DNA from: Deltaproteobacteria bacterium
GTDB lineage: Bacteria > Myxococcota > UBA727 > VGSZ01
DNA length: 64,000 nt
Assembly: GCA_020850995.1 (NCBI GenBank)
Contig: JADZDP010000256.1
Location: 29,925-93,924, forward strand
Direction: 5' to 3'
Shown here: in pieces, positions 35,756 to 44,659 of the stretch
Layout of the letters: every line of letters starts with the position of its first letter
Numbering within the stretch: the stretch's first letter is position 1
Position numbers and translations under genes: made by a program
Notes under the pieces: model-generated
The model's database searches: none
What the model was told of the DNA's origin: nothing
What the model saw: the letters and a program-made list of their open reading frames with translations, nothing else

Positions 35756-37321
35756 GTGATCTGCTACCCTCGCCGCGTGCAGCGCGTTCGGTCCAACGGC
35801 GGCCAGGTCCCAAGGCGCCAACGCACGCCGGCGCCCGACGCCAAGCCGGAAGTCGTCACAAAGAAACGCAGCGCCGGCGACCCGCACGAGCGCATCGCTG
35901 CGCTGCGACGAGCAGCGCTCGAGGCGGGAGGCGGCCAGCAGCGCTCCGAAGCTCTCACGCGTCCTGCGCCGATCGTGCGCGGTGAGCTCCCGGTAACGCT
36001 GCCCCTGGCCGCGCACCAGCTCTTCGAGATGCACGCGCTTGGCGCCGAGAGCGCCGCCGTGACGGCGTTGCAGGGCGCCGGCCTTGGCCCCACCGTCGTT
36101 GACGTCGGGCCGCGGCGCACGGTGGGCGTGGGCATCACCGTGCCGCTGATGACGCCCCTGCCCTCCATCGAGCTTGGCGCTTACCTCGACGCGCCACCCA
36201 CCCGCGACTTGTCGAAGCTGCGCATCGCCGTCAGCGCTGACCACGGCGGCTACGGCAAGGCCGAGGCCACCGCGGCGGCGCTCAAGGAGCTCGGCGTTGG
36301 CGACGTGGTCATCATCGCGCCCCGCCAAGGTGAGCGCATGAACTACGGCGTGTCGACCCACGCGGCCCTCGAGCTCAAGGAGCAGGGCAAGGTCGATCAC
36401 GTGGTGTGCTTCTGCGGCAACGGCCTGGGCGCGCTCGACGTCGCCAACCTGCACGCGTTCGCCGACCCGCCGCGCATCGCGCCGCCGGTCTACGGCGACA
36501 ACCTGTGGACCATCGTCGAGGGCCAGGCCCGCGGCGCCGACATGCTGGCGCTGGGCGCGCGCCTGCTCGGCGACGACGCGGCGCTGCTCAAGGCCTACCT
36601 CAAGGCCTTCCTCGACGAGCCCCCCGCGCCCTTGCCCGGCGGCACGCCCATGCACGGCGTCAGCTCGAAGCTCGTCGACCCGAAGCCCGAGCGCATCGCC
36701 GGCCGTACGCTGGCCTCGCCCATCGGGACCTTGGTGAAGCTCGATGCCAACGAGCGCGCGCGCGCCGCGGCCCGCCCCACCACCGTGTACTTCAACCCGA
36801 GTGACGAGGCCGTGCCCGCGCAGCTCACGGCGCTCAAGCAGTGGCTGCCAAAGACCGTGCGCTTCCAGGCGTGGGAGGGCGACGCGCTGCCCAAGGTCAA
36901 CGACGGCGAGCGAGCCCTCTTGCTCTCGCAACACGGCTGCCGCGAGGTGTCGACGCACCCGTGGGGCTTCTTCACGCCCGAGCACGAGCCCAACAGCGAG
37001 CACCGCGTGCACCGCGCCGAGCACGTCAAGAGCGTGGCCGCGTTCGTACGCGACAGCGCCGGCGCCGGTGGCTTGACGCTCGATCTGCCCTCCGGCGCGC
37101 TCAGCGACGCCGCCTGCGGCGGCGCCGCCCATGACCTCCTCAAGCTCCTCGTGAAGACCTTTTTGCTCGCCGAACAGGGCGAGGCCGGCGCGCACAAGGC
37201 GCTCTATGGCGAGGCCCTGCAGTTCGGCACCGCCATGCTCGCGCAGGGCGCGCCGCCGCCGGAGCTGGCGTCGTGGGGCGAGGCGCTCGAGGCCGCGCGC
37301 CGCGGCGCGCGCAGTGGGTGA
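35756..37321 (+). CDS. RpiB/LacAB-like sugar-phosphate isomerase domain protein
   Basis: This protein of about 521 aa has a segment from about residue 157 to 290 that resembles ribose-5-phosphate isomerase B: RIAVSADHGGYGKAE (phosphate-binding), VCFCGNGLGALDVAN (CGTGIG-type loop) and an Arg/Asn-rich tail. The flanks of about 150 N-terminal and 230 C-terminal residues are not in RpiB proper (about 150 aa), so this is a fusion. The start is uncertain: GTG 35756 is used, GTG 35777 is possible. The C-terminal part contains HGCREVSTHPWGFF, conserved-looking His/Cys residues of unknown role. Confidence 0.6.
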   Translation: MICYPRRVQRVRSNGGQVPRRQRTPAPDAKPEVVTKKRSAGDPHERIAALRRAALEAGGGQQRSEALTRPAPIVRGELPVTLPLAAHQLFEMHALGAESAAVTALQGAGLGPTVVDVGPRRTVGVGITVPLMTPLPSIELGAYLDAPPTRDLSKLRIAVSADHGGYGKAEATAAALKELGVGDVVIIAPRQGERMNYGVSTHAALELKEQGKVDHVVCFCGNGLGALDVANLHAFADPPRIAPPVYGDNLWTIVEGQARGADMLALGARLLGDDAALLKAYLKAFLDEPPAPLPGGTPMHGVSSKLVDPKPERIAGRTLASPIGTLVKLDANERARAAARPTTVYFNPSDEAVPAQLTALKQWLPKTVRFQAWEGDALPKVNDGERALLLSQHGCREVSTHPWGFFTPEHEPNSEHRVHRAEHVKSVAAFVRDSAGAGGLTLDLPSGALSDAACGGAAHDLLKLLVKTFLLAEQGEAGAHKALYGEALQFGTAMLAQGAPPPELASWGEALEAARRGARSG

Positions 37322-37349
37322 GTGAGCGTCGCTACGCTCTCGACATTGC

Positions 37350-37363
37350 TCCCACATGTGGGA
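37350..37363. promoter_or_regulatory. Perfect 14-bp palindrome upstream of caspase-like gene
   Basis: TCCCACATGTGGGA is a perfect dyad in the 118-bp gap between the RpiB-domain gene and the peptidase gene. It could be an operator for a dimeric regulator or a short hairpin; there is no T-run, so an intrinsic terminator is less likely. Confidence 0.4.
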
Positions 37364-37439
37364 CCATGTCGGTGTGAGGCGAGCGGCAACACGATCCTAC
37401 ATCCGTCCGATAACGTGGTGCTGAACGCGCGGAGGCAAC

Positions 37440-38804
37440 GTGACCGTCACCCGTTCCCAATTTCGTGAGACGCACAAGGCCGGCATCAAGACCGACGACC
37501 AAGAGACGCAGCAGCGCCTCAAGCAGGCGGGCGTCGACGGCAAGAAGCTGTTGCAGGGCGCCGACACCAACAAGGACGGCAAGGTCGAGGGCACCGAGGA
37601 GCTGAACAAGCTGTTCAGCGCAGTGGACAATCTCGACAAGGACGGCAGCCGCCACACCATCAGCGACCAGAAGCCGACCGCGGTGTTGGCGGCGCTCAAG
37701 AGGGATCCGGCGATGCCGGGCGGGCCGGTCGACCAGGCGAAGGTCGACAGCCTGTACGCGCCCGATGCCCCGGCTGGGCTCGCGCGCGGCGCCAAAGGTC
37801 CAGAGGTCAAGGCGGCGCAGGAGAAGCTCATCCGCGCGGGCTACGATCTGCCCAAGCACGGCGCCGACAGCGACTTCGGCGGCGAGACCGAGGACGCGGT
37901 CAAGAGATTCCAGGGCGACCGCAAGCCGCCGCTGCCCCAGACGGGCGCGCTCGACGACACCACCATGAAAGCGCTCGACGCTGCGCCGGCGGTGACGCGG
38001 CAGGCGCCGGTCAACGGCGTCCAGTACCCCGAGTACAATCAGATGTTCAAAGACGGCGTGATGCAGACCACCATGGCGGTCGGGTATGACGAGGACGGCT
38101 GGGACCTGTCGGCGCGGCGTACCGTGCTCGAAGGCCTGCAGCAGCGCGGCTTCGACAAGCTCGACGTCGCCAACCTCACCGATGCGCAACTGAAGGAGAA
38201 GGGCTTCGACCCTGCGACCATCGATCGCGGCGCCACGTACTACACCAAGGAGTTCCAGCACGAGGGCAAGCCGGTCAAGGCGCTGGTGCGCCTCATCGAC
38301 CGCGACTCGCCCAACGCCAAGGAGCAGTTCTCCAAGGGCATGAAGGGCGACGACCTGATCCTCTACTCTGGCCACGGCCGTCGCGGCTCCGGGCCCGACT
38401 TCGACGCGGACAAGAGTGCGGCCGGCAACTACGTCATTGGCAAGCCCTACGAGGACGGCCACTACGCGCTCGGCCAGAACGACGTCAAGAAGGCCGGCGC
38501 CATGTCGAACAACTACCAGCTGATGATGTTCGCGGGCTGCACCACCAACCTCTACATCGACGACATGCGGCAGGCGCGCAACAAGAGCGCGGCCAACCTC
38601 GACATCGTCGCTTCGCAACGCTTGCTCAACTGGGGTGATGTCGAGCGCTCCTCGCTCGCCATGCTGGACGGGGTCATGGGCGGCAAGAGCATCCAGGACA
38701 TCCAGTCGAGCGTGAACGCCATCAACGCGCGCGACGGTGAGAAGCCCGGCTTCATCACCGATGGCTTCAAGGGAAACCGCTACCAGCCGCTTGCGCAGCA
38801 ATGA
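37440..38804 (+). CDS. Caspase-fold cysteine peptidase-like protein with EF-hand and peptidoglycan-binding domain
   Basis: This 454-aa protein starts with GTG 37440. Residues about 42-53 form an EF-hand loop (DTNKDGKVEGTE), with a second DKDG loop near 67. Residues about 115-180 match the peptidoglycan-binding type 1 fold (GPEVKAAQEKLIRAGYDL ... DAVKRFQ). The C-terminal half has a clan-CD arrangement: LILYSGHGRRG (His312) and QLMMFAGCTTN (Cys367), the His/Cys dyad of caspase/gingipain-like enzymes. No signal peptide is obvious, so it may use another export route or act in the cytoplasm. It is coupled (ATGA) to a HEAT-like secreted protein. Calcium control of a protease is a reasonable inference. 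Confidence 0.75.
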   Translation: MTVTRSQFRETHKAGIKTDDQETQQRLKQAGVDGKKLLQGADTNKDGKVEGTEELNKLFSAVDNLDKDGSRHTISDQKPTAVLAALKRDPAMPGGPVDQAKVDSLYAPDAPAGLARGAKGPEVKAAQEKLIRAGYDLPKHGADSDFGGETEDAVKRFQGDRKPPLPQTGALDDTTMKALDAAPAVTRQAPVNGVQYPEYNQMFKDGVMQTTMAVGYDEDGWDLSARRTVLEGLQQRGFDKLDVANLTDAQLKEKGFDPATIDRGATYYTKEFQHEGKPVKALVRLIDRDSPNAKEQFSKGMKGDDLILYSGHGRRGSGPDFDADKSAAGNYVIGKPYEDGHYALGQNDVKKAGAMSNNYQLMMFAGCTTNLYIDDMRQARNKSAANLDIVASQRLLNWGDVERSSLAMLDGVMGGKSIQDIQSSVNAINARDGEKPGFITDGFKGNRYQPLAQQ

Positions 38805-39463
38805 CCATACGCCTTGGGCTGGTCGCGATTGCGCTCCTCACGGCGTCGGCGCCGCATGCTATGCCGGCGGGCGAAGCAGGTGCCGACATGGTCAAAGCCG
38901 CCGCCCCGAGCCTCACCGACAACGCCGTGCCCGAGAAGGAACGGATTCGGCGCGCCGCAGAGCTCGCTGCCGATCCGAGGCCGCAGGCGCTCGACGAGCT
39001 GCTCGCCGGGCTGCAGGTGATGGGCGAGGAGCTACGCGAGGCGATCGTCGCCGCGCTCAAGAAGAAGAACGCTGGCGGGCCGACCCTCGACCGCGCTGTC
39101 GACGTCAAGGCGAAGCCGGACGCGCGCATCAATGCGCTCGCGGGCGTGCGCGCGCTCAAGCCGAAGGATGCCGCCGCCCGCCTGGCGCCGCTCTTGAATG
39201 ACACCAAGGCCAACGGCGAGCCGGTGCGCGAGGCGATCGCGTTCGCGCTCTGCACCGTGGACCCGACCGCCGCCGAAGCCGCGCTCGTGCAGAGCATCAA
39301 AGCTGAGCCCTCGGCCAAGGTGCGCTACTACGTCGCCATCGCGCTCGGTGAGCTGAAGTCGTCCGCGGCCAAGGGCGCCGTGAGCGCCCAGCTCAAGCTC
39401 GAGAAGGACCTGGCCGTGCTCGACTCGCTCGAGCGCGCGCAGCGCAAGCACAACGGCAAGTAA
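38801..39463 (+). CDS. Secreted HEAT-like repeat protein
   Basis: This 220-aa protein has a signal peptide (IRLGLVAIALLTASAPHA) and then mostly helices in a HEAT-like repeat pattern (ARINALAGVRALKPKDAAARLAPLL; REAIAFALCTVDPTAAEAALV). It overlaps the caspase-like gene stop by 4 nt. The pairing suggests it is an adaptor, inhibitor or partner of the peptidase. Confidence 0.68.
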   Translation: MTIRLGLVAIALLTASAPHAMPAGEAGADMVKAAAPSLTDNAVPEKERIRRAAELAADPRPQALDELLAGLQVMGEELREAIVAALKKKNAGGPTLDRAVDVKAKPDARINALAGVRALKPKDAAARLAPLLNDTKANGEPVREAIAFALCTVDPTAAEAALVQSIKAEPSAKVRYYVAIALGELKSSAAKGAVSAQLKLEKDLAVLDSLERAQRKHNGK

Positions 39464-39469
39464 GGGCGC

Positions 39470-40255
39470 TCAGCCAAGCACCGCGTCGTCGAGCTCGACC
39501 CCCACGGGGGCGTGGTCGGAGCCGCGCACCTGGTACTCGATGACGGCGCTGCGCACGAAGGGCATGAGCGCGGGCGAGGCCAGCGCGAGGTCCAAGCGCC
39601 AGCCCACGTTCCTCTCGCGCGCGCCGCCCCGCTGCGACCACCACGAGTAGTGCCCGGGCCCAGGCTCGAAGGCGCGGAAGGTGTCGACCCAACCGGCGGC
39701 CAGCCAGCGCGCTACCTCGTCGCGCTCCTCGGGCAAGAAGCCGCTGGTCTTGGCGTTCTCCTTGGGGCGCGCCAGATCGATCGCTTGCGGCGCGGTGTTG
39801 ACGTCGCCCATCACCAGCACGCGCTCGCCCGCGCGCACCAGGGGCGCGAGCTCGTCGAACAGGCGCTGCTGGAAGGCGAGCTTGAAGGGCACGCGCGAGT
39901 TGTCGCGCTCTTTGCCGTTGCCGTTCGGCACGTAGGTGTTGACCACAACCAGGCGCCCGAAGCGCGCGATCTGCACGCGGCCCTCGACGTCGAGCTCGCG
40001 CACGCCGAGGGCGGTGCGGACCTCGTCGGGCGCGCGCGTCGACAAGAGCGCCGTGCCCGAGTAGCCCTTGCGCTCAGCGCAGCTCAAGTGCACGACGAAG
40101 CGCTCGAGCGCCGCCAGCTCATCCGCGATCTGGTCGGGCTGCGCGCGCACCTCCTGCAGACCCACGATGTCGGGGCGCGTGCGCGAAAGCCACTCGGGCA
40201 GGCCCTTCTTCATGGCGGCGCGCAGGCCGTTCACGTTCCACGAGCGCACGCGCAT
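39470..40255 (-). CDS. xthA: Exodeoxyribonuclease III / AP endonuclease
   Basis: This 261-aa enzyme repairs abasic sites and trims 3' ends. Motifs are RSWNVNGLRA, the metal Glu in GLQEVRA, NTYVPNGN, MGDVNTAP (catalytic Asp and Asn), WRLDLALAS (Asp) and SDHAPVGVEL (His). The start at 40255 gives the family N-terminus MRVRSWNVNG. It converges on the HEAT-like gene. Confidence 0.94.
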   Translation of the reverse strand: MRVRSWNVNGLRAAMKKGLPEWLSRTRPDIVGLQEVRAQPDQIADELAALERFVVHLSCAERKGYSGTALLSTRAPDEVRTALGVRELDVEGRVQIARFGRLVVVNTYVPNGNGKERDNSRVPFKLAFQQRLFDELAPLVRAGERVLVMGDVNTAPQAIDLARPKENAKTSGFLPEERDEVARWLAAGWVDTFRAFEPGPGHYSWWSQRGGARERNVGWRLDLALASPALMPFVRSAVIEYQVRGSDHAPVGVELDDAVLG

Positions 40256-40278
40256 GGGGCACTGATAGCGACGCCCGC

Positions 40279-42591
40279 TCAGCCCGCAAGGCCCTGCGCC
40301 ATGGCGGCCGCCTCGATCTTGTCGGGCACCGCGAAGGTGTAGCCGCGGAAGTTGGAGGCGCCGTCTTTGATCCACAGGCCGCTGTTGGTCTCGACGTGGA
40401 ACACGCCCTCGAGGCGCCCGGCCGCGCCCTTGATGGCCGGGATATCGAAGCTGAGTGCAAGATGGCCGCGCTCGTCCGGCTCGAGGCGCGCCTGCACCTC
40501 TTGCGTGGTCTGCCAGCCGTCGACGGTGAAGCGGTAGCGCAGCGCCTCCACGTCGGCCTTCGACAGCTGCGGTGCGCCCGGCAGCGTGCTCAAGGTGAAG
40601 CCCGCGGCCTCGTCGCCCTGCAGCGGGATCGACAGGTGGAGGCGCCGCTTGCCGTCGTCGAAGGCGCGCACGGAGTGATCGATGCCGTCGATGGTTCGGC
40701 GCTCGATCTCGATGCCGCCCGGGATGCGCCGCTTGCCGCCGAGCTCGAGCAGCGCCTCGAAGCTGCGCACCGACGAGGCCGCGAGCTTGTCGATGGCCTC
40801 GGTGAGCAGCTTGGCGTCGCCGGTCTTGCCGAACTCGTCGACCACGTGATCGAACATCTCGTGTGCGGGCGCCTTGTAGAGCGCCTCGATGGGCTCGTTC
40901 TCGAAGGCGGCGCGCGCCGCGATGGAGCGCCGCATGGCCTCGAGCGAGTCGTAGTGGCCCTCGGCCTTGGAGGCGGCGAAGGCGTACACGGCATCGAGCA
41001 CATCGACCAGCTCGTGGGCGAGCTGCGTCACCTTGGCGAGCTGCTCTTGCTTGCGCTTCTCGGAGCCGAGCACGTTGGGCCGCAAGAGCTCGAGCACCTG
41101 GGCGACACGCGCCTCGTGTGTGGCCTCGCCGGCCAGCAGCAGCGACGGGTAGGCGCGCAGCGCGTTGAAGACGTCGACCACGGCGTCGTCGACCACGCGC
41201 TTGTCAGCCAAGAGATCGCCGCCGTTGCCCAGGCGCGCCAGTGCTTGGATCGCCTTGGTGAGGCGCTCGCATACCGCGGGCTGGTCGCGCAGCAGCACCT
41301 CACCCAGCGACGGCTTGAGGCCGGTGGCGTCGAGCATCTGGCGTGTCAGCTCGCGCTTGTAGGCGCGGCCGAGCTCGGCGCTCACGTCGAGCGGCGGCGC
41401 GCGCTTGGCGCCCTCCTTGCCCAGGCTCGCGCGCAGCGCCGCATACATGCGCGCCAGCTCCGCGGCGCGCTCGTCGATCTCGTGAAAAAATGAGCCGCCC
41501 TGCCGGATGGTCTTGATGTCGGCGGTGCGCGCCTGCGTCGACATGGTGGCCAAGTCGAGCTGCGCGCCGTCCATCTGCATGTTGCCGGTGCTGATGGCGC
41601 CGTGCACGATGCGCCAGCGCTGCTGCTCGGCCTGCGTGGCGGCGTGCTGCTCGATGAGCTTACCCATGGTCGCCGGCAGATCCGGCTCGAGGCCCTTCGG
41701 CCCCTGCTTCTGCACCAGCAGGCCCAGCTCCTGCGCCATCGACACGAACACGCGCTCGGAGAAGGCGCCGCCCTGATCGAAGCCCTTGAGCACGTGCGCG
41801 GGCCGCAATTGGTGCCCAGCGCGGATGATGAGCGCGCGCTTCTCCTTCGAGCCGTTCTGCCACTGCGTGTAGTCGCCGACGTCGATGATGGCCAATATTC
41901 GCGAGGAGCCGCGCGAGAACAGGTTGCTGCCCACCTCGCCCCAGGCGGCCTCGATCAAGCCCTCGCGCATGGGCGCGCCGCCGTGCGCGTGGTGGAAGTC
42001 TTGCTGCTCCGTGATCTTGGCCAGCGGCGTGCGCCCCACGCCCTTGATGTTGAGGTTGCCCCAGGGCAGGAAGGCGGCGCGCCCGGCACCTTCGTTGTTG
42101 CCCATGCCCGTGCCGCCGTAACGATCGGCGAACAGCTCGACGACGGGCTTGCCGCCGGCGTCTTCGCCGGGCGCGAGCACGCGGTAGGCGAGCGCTTGCA
42201 GGATGCGCTGGTGCAGCTCTGGTGTCATGGCGTCGCCCTCGACGGCGAAGCCGAGCTCACGTGCCAGCGCGAAGTTGAACCACGCCACCTTGCCGTCGAC
42301 CTGCACCGCCTTGATGGGCGCGAAGCGATCCCCACCGAGCACGTCGAGGATGCGGCTGTGCCCGAGCTCCGCCGGGCCCTCTTTGCGCGTCGGATCGATG
42401 CCGAGCGCGTGGTGATGCGCGCCGGTGATGGCCTGCGGCTCCTGAGTGGCCTTCGCCTCGCTGGTTTCGCTCGTCTGCTCGACGCCGCCGGTGGGTGAGG
42501 CGGTGGTCGGCGTGGTGGTCGGCGCCTCCGTCGTCGACGTCCCGACGCCCACCTTGCGCAACAGCGACTTGCCGAGGCCCGTGACCGTCAT
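40279..42591 (-). CDS. SelO-like (YdiU-related) protein
   Basis: This 770-aa protein, much longer than typical SelO (about 480). Between residues about 140 and 370 the order of motifs follows the SelO pseudokinase/AMPylase family: FADRYGGTGMGNNEGAGRA, LNIKGVGRTPL, REGLIEAAWGEVGSNLFSRGSSR, RALIIRAGH and VHGAISTGNMQMDGAQLDLA (the HG-x-N-x-DN ... D-like site, here degenerate). SelO transfers AMP to proteins, often redox-linked. The N-terminus is Thr/Ser/Pro-rich and the C-terminal 400 residues have an unrelated helical then beta pattern. It is coupled by an ATGA overlap to the zinc-ribbon gene. The family call is from motif order and should be treated as probable. Confidence 0.6.
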   Translation of the reverse strand: MTVTGLGKSLLRKVGVGTSTTEAPTTTPTTASPTGGVEQTSETSEAKATQEPQAITGAHHHALGIDPTRKEGPAELGHSRILDVLGGDRFAPIKAVQVDGKVAWFNFALARELGFAVEGDAMTPELHQRILQALAYRVLAPGEDAGGKPVVELFADRYGGTGMGNNEGAGRAAFLPWGNLNIKGVGRTPLAKITEQQDFHHAHGGAPMREGLIEAAWGEVGSNLFSRGSSRILAIIDVGDYTQWQNGSKEKRALIIRAGHQLRPAHVLKGFDQGGAFSERVFVSMAQELGLLVQKQGPKGLEPDLPATMGKLIEQHAATQAEQQRWRIVHGAISTGNMQMDGAQLDLATMSTQARTADIKTIRQGGSFFHEIDERAAELARMYAALRASLGKEGAKRAPPLDVSAELGRAYKRELTRQMLDATGLKPSLGEVLLRDQPAVCERLTKAIQALARLGNGGDLLADKRVVDDAVVDVFNALRAYPSLLLAGEATHEARVAQVLELLRPNVLGSEKRKQEQLAKVTQLAHELVDVLDAVYAFAASKAEGHYDSLEAMRRSIAARAAFENEPIEALYKAPAHEMFDHVVDEFGKTGDAKLLTEAIDKLAASSVRSFEALLELGGKRRIPGGIEIERRTIDGIDHSVRAFDDGKRRLHLSIPLQGDEAAGFTLSTLPGAPQLSKADVEALRYRFTVDGWQTTQEVQARLEPDERGHLALSFDIPAIKGAAGRLEGVFHVETNSGLWIKDGASNFRGYTFAVPDKIEAAAMAQGLAG

Positions 42592-43106
42592 CGCCGATCC
42601 CACAGGAAGCCGTTGGCCTCCGGGTTCCAGCCCTCGACGACGAGGTGGCCGAAGTGCTGCTCGAACACCTTGCGCCCCGTGGCGGTTGGCACCGAGCGCG
42701 CGCCGCACTCGGCGCACACCAGCTCGAGCTTGATGAGCGAGGGCCCGAGCTTCACGCCCGACACCGCCGCCGTGCGCGCCACGTCGCTGCCACAGGCGCG
42801 GCACTGCCACCCCTCGGCGATGGCGATGAGGTGGTGGCCGAGGGCGGCGCTGGCGCGCTCCCACGCGTCCACGGCGCCCACCACGCGCTCGATGCGCGCG
42901 CGCGCGTCCGCCGACAGCGACGCGTCCTTGGCCAAGGGCGCCACGCTGGCGCGCACGCCCTTGAGCATCATGGCCAGCGCGGTGCGCGACAGGCCGCCTT
43001 GGTCGACGTCGGGGCGCTTGGCGCCGTCGGTGAGGAGCGCGAGCTGGCCCGCGGTGAGCTCGAGGATGGCATCGAGCGCCGTGGCGGGCGTGGGCTTGGC
43101 GGACAC
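42588..43106 (-). CDS. Zinc-ribbon protein paired with SelO-like gene
   Basis: This 172-aa cytoplasmic protein starts with GTG 43106. Residues about 1-95 are helical and Ala-rich; residues about 100-135 have CRACG and CAECG, a four-cysteine zinc ribbon. The end (GHLVVEGWNPEANGFLWDRR) overlaps the SelO-like start. It may be a partner or substrate adaptor; no family was recognised. Confidence 0.65.
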   Translation of the reverse strand: MSAKPTPATALDAILELTAGQLALLTDGAKRPDVDQGGLSRTALAMMLKGVRASVAPLAKDASLSADARARIERVVGAVDAWERASAALGHHLIAIAEGWQCRACGSDVARTAAVSGVKLGPSLIKLELVCAECGARSVPTATGRKVFEQHFGHLVVEGWNPEANGFLWDRR

Positions 43107-43231
43107 GCGATCAGGGTAGCACCGTGGAGCGGGGAGCGCCCGAGGAGAGCGCATGGGTGCCCGGCGTGGAAGCACGAGCCCGACGACGCATCAACGCACC
43201 GCGAGACAACGCTGCCGACGGCGCCGCAGTG

Positions 43232-44497
43232 TCACCCGCCCGCCACGCCCACCATCGGCAGCAGCCACTGCCCGAGCGCCGCCATGACGACGACGACGAG
43301 CCAGGGCGGCGCCCGCCCGTGCTCGAGGGCGGCGAAGGCCAGCAGGGCGGCCACGACGTCGGCACCCCCGCGTACGCTCTCGGTGATGACCGGGTGGTAG
43401 AGGGCGGCCAACAGCACGCCGACGACGGCAGCGTTGGCGCCGGCGAGCGCCGCCTGCGCCCACGCCAGGCGACGCAACGAACGCCAGAAGGGCAGCGCGC
43501 CGCCGATGAGGAGCCAGGCCGGCAAAAAGATCGCGAGCAGGCACCACAGGCCGTCGAGCCACGCGTATGGCCCCTGGCTCATGGCGGTGCCGAGATACGC
43601 CGCGAAGGTGAAGAGCGGGCCGGGCAGCGCTTGCGCGGCACCGTAGCCGGCGAGGAAGGCGTCGTCGGCGAGCCAGCCCGTGGGTACCACTTCAGCGCGC
43701 AAGAGCGGCAACACCACGTGGCCGCCGCCGAACACCAGCGCGCCCGAGCGGTAGAACGCGTCGAACCACGCCAGGTGGCGCGCGCCCGTCGTGGCGGCGA
43801 GCATGGGCAAGAGCGCCAGCAAGAGCGCGAAGGTGAAGAGCGCCAAGAGCGCGAGGCGGTGACCACGCGCGGCGCTCTCGGCGCTTGCCTGCTCGTGGCG
43901 CGTCGATGCCTTGCGATAGAGCCACCATCCGACGGCGCCGCCCCCGGCGATGACACCGAGCTGCGCGAGGGCGCTCGGCACGGCGATGAGCAGCGCCGCC
44001 GCCGCGAAGCACAGCAAGGCGCGCGTGCGGTCGGTGAGCAGCGCCTTGCCCATGCGCCACACCGCCTGCGCTACCACGGCGACGGCGGCGAGCTTGAGCC
44101 CGTGCAGCCAGCCGGCGTGCTCGAGGCTGCCGGCGCGCGCCACGCCCAAGGCGAAGGCGATCATCAGGAGCGCCGACGGCAACGTGAAGCACAGCGAGGC
44201 CACCAGCGCGCCGACCAAGCCCGCGCGCACCGAGCCCAGGGCGAACACCACCTGGCTGCTGGCCGGGCCCGGGAGGAACTGGCAGAGCGCCACCAGGTCG
44301 CTGAAGTGCGCGTCGTCGAGCCAACGGCGCCGCTCCACCAGCTCGGCGCGCAGGTAGCCGAGGTGCGCCACGGGCCCGCCGAAGGAGGTGCAGCCCAGGC
44401 GCAGAAAGATCCAGGCGATCTCGACCAGCACGCGCGGCATGCTCGCAGCGCGCGTGGCGGCGTCATCCTCGAGTGGTGGCCTGCCGTCGCTCGTCAT
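43232..44497 (-). CDS. chrA: Chromate transporter, ChrA family
   Basis: This 421-aa membrane protein has two homologous halves of about six helices. It carries the family hallmark FGGPVAHLGYLRAELVERRRWL in the N-half and FGGGHVVLPLLRAEVV in the C-half, with PGPASSQ and PGPLF. ChrA proteins export chromate or related oxyanions, giving resistance. The start is at 44497; the open frame running upstream to 45754 is not part of it. No chrB or reductase gene is adjacent. Confidence 0.92.
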   Translation of the reverse strand: MTSDGRPPLEDDAATRAASMPRVLVEIAWIFLRLGCTSFGGPVAHLGYLRAELVERRRWLDDAHFSDLVALCQFLPGPASSQVVFALGSVRAGLVGALVASLCFTLPSALLMIAFALGVARAGSLEHAGWLHGLKLAAVAVVAQAVWRMGKALLTDRTRALLCFAAAALLIAVPSALAQLGVIAGGGAVGWWLYRKASTRHEQASAESAARGHRLALLALFTFALLLALLPMLAATTGARHLAWFDAFYRSGALVFGGGHVVLPLLRAEVVPTGWLADDAFLAGYGAAQALPGPLFTFAAYLGTAMSQGPYAWLDGLWCLLAIFLPAWLLIGGALPFWRSLRRLAWAQAALAGANAAVVGVLLAALYHPVITESVRGGADVVAALLAFAALEHGRAPPWLVVVVMAALGQWLLPMVGVAGG

Positions 44498-44659
44498 CGT
44501 CTCCCCGGGAGCGGCACGGGTGCACGCAACGCTCGCGCCTGGCGCACGAGCACCGCGGACGCTAGCGTAGCGCAGCACGCTCATGGCACGAGCCCGCTCC
44601 GCCCGCTCCCGTCGTCGTCGCGCCGAGGTCTCGTGGCGCGGCCATGGACCTGCGCGCCG

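Noticed and set aside
43124..44659. Long 5' extension of the membrane protein gene 44660-45262
   Set aside because: It is antisense of chrA and of poor protein character; the real start is at 44660.
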